NCBI GenBank assembly: GCA_964346375.1
Contig: CAYFUL010000007.1
Span: 1 to 40,845 of the forward strand
Direction of reading: 5' to 3'
Length of the DNA: 40,845 nt
DNA from: CAYFUL01 sp964346375
GTDB lineage: Bacteria > Bacillota > Clostridia > Tissierellales > Peptoniphilaceae
Under the pieces are notes generated by a model. The model saw only the letters and a list, made by a program, of their open reading frames with translations. It was not told the DNA's origin and did no database searches. This document shows, in pieces, positions 36,369-40,845 of the stretch (its first letter is position 1; each line of letters starts with the position of its first letter). Both the position numbers and the translations under genes were made by a program.

Positions 36369-36387
36369 TTTGCCCCTTTCTTAGAAT

Positions 36388-36416
36388 ATTGTAACCAATT
36401 TGTCACAACTTTGCAA
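36388..36416 (-). promoter_or_regulatory. Sigma-A promoter of ftsE
   Basis: On the minus strand TTGCAA (36416-36411), 17 bases, TACAAT (36393-36388); the start codon lies 20 bases further. This is a good vegetative promoter in the divergent region shared with the plus-strand cyclo-ligase gene. A TATAAT at 36501-36506 on the plus strand is too close to that gene's ribosome site to be confident. Confidence 0.7.
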
Positions 36417-36521
36417 CCATTGAAAAATACTTGTTTCAAAAAAACTCCTAGGGATATATAATTATTGAAAATTTTTTCTGTTAATTTACAATTTTTTTAG
36501 TATAATTGGAGAGTGGTAAAA

Positions 36522-37091
36522 ATGAACAAGGAGAATTTAAGGAAAAAATTTATTGATCTAAGGGAAAATTTATCACAAAGTGAAATAGATTTTCTGTCTG
36601 AAAAACTTTTTAAAAATCTAACTGAAACCTCCCTTTATAAAAATGCCAAGAGTATATTTATCTATATCTCCGTTGGCAAAGAGGCACCAACTATAAAAAT
36701 AATAGAAGATGCACTAAGTAAGGGAAAAATTGTACTAGTACCAAAGGTAATTTCCAAGGAGAAAAAAATGTACCCAGTACGGATAAATTCACTTAATGAT
36801 TTAGTCCCTGGGGTATTTAATATTCCAGAGCCTCGTGAAGTAATAATAGAGGATTTTGATCCCGACTTAACTATAGTGCCTGGACTAGTTTTCGACCGAA
36901 GTGGAAATAGAATAGGATATGGCGGAGGATACTATGATAGGTATCTTTCTTCAATAAAATCTAGTACAATAAAATTAGCCTATGGCTATTCGTTTCAGTT
37001 GACAGAGAATTTTAAAAGTGAAGTTTATGATGTTAAAATGGACTATTTTTTAAGTGAAGATGGTCTATTAGAAAGGGGACAAGATGAGTAG
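36522..37091 (+). CDS. 5-formyltetrahydrofolate cyclo-ligase
   Basis: The enzyme converts 5-formyl-THF to 5,10-methenyl-THF with ATP, returning folate to the one-carbon pool. The 189-residue protein has an N-terminal helix, LVPKVISKEKKMYPVRI, and the ATP/folate-binding motifs VPGLVFDRSGNRIGYGGGYYDRYL near residue 130. I chose ATG 36522, which follows GGAGAGTGG; a GTG three codons earlier is possible. Its last bases overlap the start of the F420-ligase-like gene by 8, so the two are coupled. The frame is intact. Confidence 0.93.
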   Translation: MNKENLRKKFIDLRENLSQSEIDFLSEKLFKNLTETSLYKNAKSIFIYISVGKEAPTIKIIEDALSKGKIVLVPKVISKEKKMYPVRINSLNDLVPGVFNIPEPREVIIEDFDPDLTIVPGLVFDRSGNRIGYGGGYYDRYLSSIKSSTIKLAYGYSFQLTENFKSEVYDVKMDYFLSEDGLLERGQDE

Positions 37092-38268
37092 GTATATTGG
37101 TACAGTATCTCGTGGAATTAGAACACCTATTGTTCAAAAAGGAGACAACCTTGTGGCAATTGTTGTAGATTCAGTAAAAAAGGCAGTTGAAACACACAAT
37201 ATCCAAATGAGAGATAGGGATGTAGTAGCGGTTACAGAGTCATTAGTTGCTAGAGCTCAAGGAAATTATGCAACAGTAGATCAAATTGCATTGGATATAA
37301 ATAATAAATTCGACGAAGAAATTGGAGTAGTATTTCCAATTTTAAGTAGAAATAGATTCTCCGCAATATTAAAGGGAATAGCAAAAAGTGGCAAAAAACT
37401 TCATCTATTACTTAGCTATCCAACAGACGAAGTTGGAAACCATTTAATGGATGCCGATTTACTCTATGAACATAAAATAAACCCATATGTAGATATATTA
37501 GAAGAATCAGATTACAGAAGACTATTCGGCGAAAAAGTTGCCCATCCATTTACAGGAGTAGATTATGTAGAGCTATATAAGGAAATTGGCGGAGATAATA
37601 TAGAGATACACTTCTCCAATAATCCAACAGCAATACTAAATTACACAAAGGACGTATTAGTTTGTTCAATACACACACGTAAAGATGAAAAGAAAAAACT
37701 AAAGGACGCAGGGGCAAATAAAATTTACGGACTAGATGATATACTAAGTACATCAGTAGGTGGAAGTGGATATAACGAAGAGTATGGGATACTTGGTTCA
37801 AATATTTCAACAGAAAATTCAATAAAATTATTCCCAAGGGACGGAATGACATTTGTAAAGGAAGTACAAAGAAGACTTGTGGAATATTCAGGAAAAAATA
37901 TAGAGGTAATGATTTACGGAGACGGAGCATTTAAAGATCCAGTAGGAGAAATTTGGGAGCTTGCAGATCCAGTAGTAAGTCCAGCCCATACAGAAGGTCT
38001 AATTGGTCAGCCAAACGAAATAAAGATAAAATACATTGCAGATACAGAGCTAAATGGTATGACAAATGAAGAGGCAACAGAGGCAATTAAAAAGAGAATT
38101 ATAAATAAGGATGAAAATCTAGTATCAAAGGAAGAATCCCTTGGAACAACTCCAAGAAGACTAACAGATTTATTGGGAAGTCTATGTGATTTAACTTCAG
38201 GGTCAGGAGATAAAGGTACACCAGTAGTATATATACAAGGTTACTTTGATACATACGCAGACGAATAA
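37084..38268 (+). CDS. F420-0:gamma-glutamyl ligase family protein of unknown role
   Basis: This 394-residue protein resembles the COG1478 (CofE-like) group found in Clostridia and Fusobacteria that do not make coenzyme F420. Conserved segments seen: GTVSRGIRTPIV, DRDVVAVTESLVARAQGNYA, LLLSYPTDEVGNHLMD, VMIYGDGAFKDPVGEIWELA, and SLCDLTSGSGDKGTPVVYIQGYF. CofE adds glutamate to a phosphorylated cofactor; whether this one glutamylates folate or another acid is unknown. The ATG overlaps the cyclo-ligase stop, which suggests a folate-linked or gamma-glutamylation role, as inference only. The frame is intact. Confidence 0.85.
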   Translation: MSRYIGTVSRGIRTPIVQKGDNLVAIVVDSVKKAVETHNIQMRDRDVVAVTESLVARAQGNYATVDQIALDINNKFDEEIGVVFPILSRNRFSAILKGIAKSGKKLHLLLSYPTDEVGNHLMDADLLYEHKINPYVDILEESDYRRLFGEKVAHPFTGVDYVELYKEIGGDNIEIHFSNNPTAILNYTKDVLVCSIHTRKDEKKKLKDAGANKIYGLDDILSTSVGGSGYNEEYGILGSNISTENSIKLFPRDGMTFVKEVQRRLVEYSGKNIEVMIYGDGAFKDPVGEIWELADPVVSPAHTEGLIGQPNEIKIKYIADTELNGMTNEEATEAIKKRIINKDENLVSKEESLGTTPRRLTDLLGSLCDLTSGSGDKGTPVVYIQGYFDTYADE

Positions 38269-38278
38269 TAAGAACCAG

Positions 38279-38299
38279 TTAACACCGACTAAGTGTTAA
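38279..38299 (+). repeat. Palindrome TTAACAC-N7-GTGTTAA after the F420-ligase-like gene
   Basis: There are perfect 7-bp arms 11 bases after the stop codon. There is no T-run behind it, so a terminator role is doubtful. Confidence 0.5.
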
Positions 38300-38391
38300 G
38301 ACAAAATAGGTTTATTTTCATATGTAAATTGCCAAAGATTATGCATTTATTATTTGGAAAGGGTAGGTTTAAAAATACGAACTTTATTTAA

Positions 38392-38420
38392 CGGGCTCCG
38401 CGAGGACGAGGCACCCCTAC
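38392..38420 (-). repeat. GTAG-type REP-like palindrome, copy 4
   Basis: The minus strand begins GTAGGGGTGCCTCG, loop TCCT, CGCGGAGCCCGT. It is the closest relative of copy 3: same loop and same GTAGGGG start. Confidence 0.6.
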
Positions 38421-38509
38421 CGTGATTCATCCTTAGATGTGTGGATTTCAAATTTGACTATCGTTTTAATTTGCTATTTTTATTACCATTTGTACAATTG
38501 TAACCAATG

Positions 38510-38524
38510 GTAGGGGTCGGGATG
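38510..38524 (+). repeat. Partial GTAG element, copy 5
   Basis: The sequence CAATG-GTAGGGGTCGGGATG resembles the left half of copy 1 (CATG-GTAGGTATCGGGCG) and then diverges. Probably a degraded copy. Confidence 0.35.
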
Positions 38525-38759
38525 TTAGAAATGTAAAAATTTAAAACGAATGCATATATTGTTAGAGGTATGTATAAAATCTTATGGTTATTCTCCAAGT
38601 GGTTAAAATATAAGCTTCCACTAACAGAAGTTATGAATTTTTATAAATTATTTATTTTTAAAGTTCTTCTTACCTTTAAAAATCCAAACCTTAAATATAC
38701 TTTGTCTACACTTTAGTCCGGTTTATCCGGTCTTTTCTTTTAGGAGAAAGAATGAGAAA

Positions 38760-39446
38760 ATGAGAGATAATAGAATAGATACCATTAGGGGAATAGCTAT
38801 AGTAAATATGATAATCTACCATTGTATTTACGACCTATACTCCATATTTGGAATGGATATAAATATTACACGCCTATTCCCATACCAGCAGGCAATATGT
38901 TGGGCGTTTATATTAGTATCGGGGGTAAGTACTAAAATTTCAAAAAACAGGCTAAAAAGTCTCCTTATGACCCTTACAGTGGCATTAACAATAACGATAG
39001 TAACGAGAATACTTATGCCAAGTGAGGTAGTAAAATTTGGAGTAATACATTTTTTCGCTAGCGCCTACTTAATAGACATTCTACTAGGAGAAAAATTAAG
39101 GAAGATAAATCCAAGGATGGGAATAACAATTTTCTTTATTTTGTTTTTAATAACCTACAATATTCCAGAGGGAAGAATACTTGGAATAGAACTTCCAAAA
39201 ACACTCTATAATTTAAATCTATTCCCACTGGGTTTTCCTTCAAAAAACTTTTACTCCTCCGATTACTTTCCAATAATTCCATGGATAAATCTATTCTATA
39301 CGGGAATATTTCTAGGAGAAATAATAGAGATAAAAAAAGAAGAGAAATGGAAAAATCCCATTACCCTTCTAGGTAGACATTCACTACTCGTATATGTACT
39401 CCACCAACCAATACTATTTGCAGTACTAAGTATGATAATAAATTAA
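38760..39446 (+). CDS. DUF1624 / HGSNAT-like membrane acyltransferase family protein
   Basis: This 228-residue membrane protein with six to seven hydrophobic segments starts MRDNRIDTIRGIAIVNMIIYH, the DUF1624 (heparan-alpha-glucosaminide N-acetyltransferase catalytic-like) pattern: an Asp-x-x-Arg-Gly motif followed by a His in the first membrane helix. The end LLGRHSLLVYVLHQPIL is also typical. Small bacterial members have no tested function; acyl transfer to a surface sugar or lipid is inferred from the superfamily. AGGAGA lies about 12 bases upstream, and an overlapping three-codon frame (ATG 38752) sits between. The frame is intact. Confidence 0.82.
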   Translation: MRDNRIDTIRGIAIVNMIIYHCIYDLYSIFGMDINITRLFPYQQAICWAFILVSGVSTKISKNRLKSLLMTLTVALTITIVTRILMPSEVVKFGVIHFFASAYLIDILLGEKLRKINPRMGITIFFILFLITYNIPEGRILGIELPKTLYNLNLFPLGFPSKNFYSSDYFPIIPWINLFYTGIFLGEIIEIKKEEKWKNPITLLGRHSLLVYVLHQPILFAVLSMIIN

Positions 39447-39475
39447 AATCCGAGTGTTTCCACCCGGATTTTTTT
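39445..39475. terminator. Bidirectional terminator between DUF1624 and thiolase genes
   Basis: AAATCCGAGTG, loop TTTC, CACCCGGATTT with one A-C mismatch, A residues before and a T-run after. The genes are convergent, so it serves both. Confidence 0.85.
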
Positions 39476-40664
39476 AATCTAGTAATTCAATTACAGTAGC
39501 CATAGAAGGACCGCCGCCAACACATAAACTACTTACTCCATATTTTCCACCACGTCTTTTTAATTCGTAGTAATTTGCAATTACAATTCTAAGTCCAGTC
39601 ATTCCCACAGGATGACCTAGAGAAATTCCAGACCCATTTGCGTTTACCTTATCTAACGGAATATTTAGCTCCCTTAAACATGGAATAACTTGTGCGGCAA
39701 ATGCCTCGTTAATTTCAAAGTAGTCAATATCCTCCATAGTTAAATTTGCAAATTCCAGTGCCTTTGGAAGGGAATATATTGGTCCAATTCCCATTACCTC
39801 TGGTTTAACTCCAACAGTTGCTGTGGAGAGAATTTTTGCAAGTGGTTTTAAATTTAACTCCTTTGCCTTTTCGGCAGACATTAAAATCATTGCAGCAGCA
39901 CCGTCATTTATAGAGGATGCATTTCCAGCAGTAACAGTACCATCTGCAAGATAAGCAGGTTTTAAACTTCCAAGTTTTTCCAAGGTAACATCTCTCGGGT
40001 GTTCGTCTGTAGTTACAGTTTTTGTTCCCTTTTTTGAAACTATTTCAATAGGAATTATTTCCTCATTAAATTTTCCTTCCCTAATTGCACTAAGAGCCCT
40101 ATCATGACTAAGCTTAGAGTATTTATCTTGGTTCTCCCTTGAAACATTGTACTCTCTTGCAACATTTTCCGCAGTCCACATCATATGCTCCCCAGAAAAA
40201 GCACAGTGTAGTGCGTCATAAAGAAGTGGGTCCACAACTTTCCCATCACCCATTCTTAAACCATTTCTATAGTTTGTAAGAAGGTATGGCACATTGGACA
40301 TACTCTCTACACCACATACAAGGGATACGCTACTCTTGCCAAGTTCAATTTGCTGAACAGCAACTTCTAAAGCCCTCATTCCAGAAGCGCACTGCTGGTC
40401 AACAGTAACGGCACCACCACTTTCGGGGATACCAATATTTAATTGTACCTGCCTTGCAGGATTGCCCTTTAAACCATGTTTATATACAATTCCAAGGGTT
40501 ACCTCTTCAATTACACTAGGACTTACACAAAACCTCTCAAGAGTTTTTCTAGCAACTTGCTCCATTAATTCAACTGCAGTTAAACTTGAAAGAGCTCCAC
40601 CAAAATCACCAATGGGCGATCTTCCCATACCAACAATTACTACATCTTTAATCTCTCTCGCCAT
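39474..40664 (-). CDS. Acetyl-CoA C-acetyltransferase (thiolase)
   Basis: The enzyme condenses two acetyl-CoA to acetoacetyl-CoA or cleaves 3-ketoacyl-CoA, central to butyrate-type fermentation. The 396-residue protein has the acyl-acceptor Cys in VDQQCASGMRALE near residue 86, NANGSGISLGHPVGMTGLR with the catalytic His, and a second Cys in SSLCVGGGPSMAT at the C-terminus. GMTG and GPSMAT differ slightly from the commonest forms but keep the catalytic residues. I chose ATG 40662-40664 (MAREIKDVV) because GGAGG lies 5 bases upstream. It is a single gene between two terminators. Confidence 0.93.
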   Translation of the reverse strand: MAREIKDVVIVGMGRSPIGDFGGALSSLTAVELMEQVARKTLERFCVSPSVIEEVTLGIVYKHGLKGNPARQVQLNIGIPESGGAVTVDQQCASGMRALEVAVQQIELGKSSVSLVCGVESMSNVPYLLTNYRNGLRMGDGKVVDPLLYDALHCAFSGEHMMWTAENVAREYNVSRENQDKYSKLSHDRALSAIREGKFNEEIIPIEIVSKKGTKTVTTDEHPRDVTLEKLGSLKPAYLADGTVTAGNASSINDGAAAMILMSAEKAKELNLKPLAKILSTATVGVKPEVMGIGPIYSLPKALEFANLTMEDIDYFEINEAFAAQVIPCLRELNIPLDKVNANGSGISLGHPVGMTGLRIVIANYYELKRRGGKYGVSSLCVGGGPSMATVIELLD

Positions 40665-40710
40665 AAGTTCCTCCAAATTATATAGTTACTATATTAATTA
40701 CCCAAAAATA

Positions 40711-40742
40711 AAAAAGACATACCATTTTCGGTATGCCTTTTT
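40711..40742 (-). terminator. Terminator of the gene entering from the right
   Basis: On the minus strand AAAGGCATACC, loop GAAAAT, GGTATGTCTTTTTT: a strong stem with a T-run, located just after the stop codon of the partial gene at 40754 and upstream of the thiolase. Confidence 0.88.
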
Positions 40743-40753
40743 ATTTATGACTG

Positions 40754-40845
40754 TTATTTTGAAAATTGCTCAGTATAGGTTGCTTCGTCGTATGGTACTA
40801 CTATTTCCCCTGCTACGATTTTCTTAGATATTTCATCTACCTTAT
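40754..40845 (-). CDS. 3' end of a gene, perhaps BMP-family lipoprotein
   Basis: Only the last 29 codons and the TAA stop are inside the window: KVDEISKKIVAGEIVVPYDE, then ATYTEQFSK. A basic Ile/Val-Gly-Glu-Ile-x-Val-Pro tail like this ends many basic membrane protein (PnrA/TmpC-like) nucleoside-binding lipoproteins, but the evidence is thin. It is followed by a strong terminator. Confidence 0.4.
   Translation of the reverse strand, partial: KVDEISKKIVAGEIVVPYDEATYTEQFSK

Larger units (their letters stand above)
38269..38759. other. Gene-free spacer with repeats
   Basis: About 490 bases with no convincing gene. It holds the palindrome at 38279-38299, REP-like copies at 38392-38420 and 38510-38524, AT-rich sequence, and a short CCGG-TTTAT-CCGG stem followed by T-rich sequence near 38717-38739 that could be a weak terminator. 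A three-codon ATG at 38752 (ATG AGA AAA TGA) precedes the DUF1624 gene. Confidence 0.65.

Noticed and set aside
38717..38739. CCGG-TTTAT-CCGG followed by T-rich sequence as a terminator or attenuator before DUF1624
   Set aside because: The stem is only 4 bp and the T-run is interrupted; too weak to list as a feature.

Overview
This is an AT-rich chromosomal window whose housekeeping genes point to a strictly fermentative low-GC Bacillota, most likely a Clostridia/Tissierellia-type anaerobe. The taxon is inferred from gene order (glmU-prs-pth-mfd-foldase; ftsE-ftsX-envC-ctpA), strong GGAGG ribosome sites, and an indolepyruvate:ferredoxin oxidoreductase. I cannot name a genus. No tRNA, rRNA, CRISPR array, phage or transposase gene was seen.

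Layout. (1) 1-6715, minus strand: glmU-prs-pth-mfd operon behind a clear sigma-A promoter (TTGAAC-17-TATAAT), ending in a PrsA/SurA-like lipoprotein that breaks after 58 codons. (2) 6716-7280: gene-free, with a long hairpin, a larger imperfect inverted repeat and a GTAG-type REP-like palindrome. (3) 7281-8714: a rhodanese-like lipoprotein and a second lipoprotein with an FMN-attachment-like motif; the latter carries two frameshifts. (4) 8873-14449: uvrB-uvrA plus an L,D-transpeptidase, all intact. (5) 14658-26847: a 12-gene amino-acid catabolic island. iorA-iorB read rightward. Ten genes read leftward: a PucR-type regulator, a D-amino-acid dehydrogenase-like set (2Fe-2S protein, FAD/NAD oxidoreductase, 4Fe-4S/BFD protein, DadA/HcnC-like oxidase), a DapA-family lyase, a YkvI-type transporter, an Asp/Glu racemase-family protein, a flavin reductase-like protein and a CoA-acylating aldehyde dehydrogenase. 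(6) 27115-31990: an intact yjiH-yfcC-M20 peptidase-iadA operon for isoaspartyl or peptide use. (7) 32377-36368: intact ftsE-ftsX-envC-ctpA. (8) 36522-39446: 5-formyl-THF cyclo-ligase, an F420-ligase-family protein of unknown role, and a DUF1624 membrane protein. (9) 39474-40845: a thiolase and the end of a further gene.

The main observation is that the catabolic island is decaying in place. Six of its twelve genes have unambiguous stops or frameshifts: iorA, racemase-like, dapA-like, dadA-like, 4Fe-4S/BFD and the regulator. A seventh, the aldehyde dehydrogenase, has a perfect 15-bp tandem duplication that duplicates its catalytic-cysteine segment. The flanking mfd, uvrA, uvrB, iadA and ftsEX genes contain no disruption over well over 10 kb of coding sequence. 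Several lesions are substitutions to stop codons (two TGA, three TAA) rather than homopolymer indels, so sequencing error alone does not explain the pattern. Stop-codon reassignment is unlikely because uvrB and ftsX end normally at TGA.

I did not find a convincing novel defence or mobile system. The less-described items are the decaying D-amino-acid/aldehyde pathway, the disrupted FMN-motif lipoprotein next to the rhodanese lipoprotein, the GTAG palindromes at three loci, and the F420-ligase-family gene translationally coupled to a folate gene.
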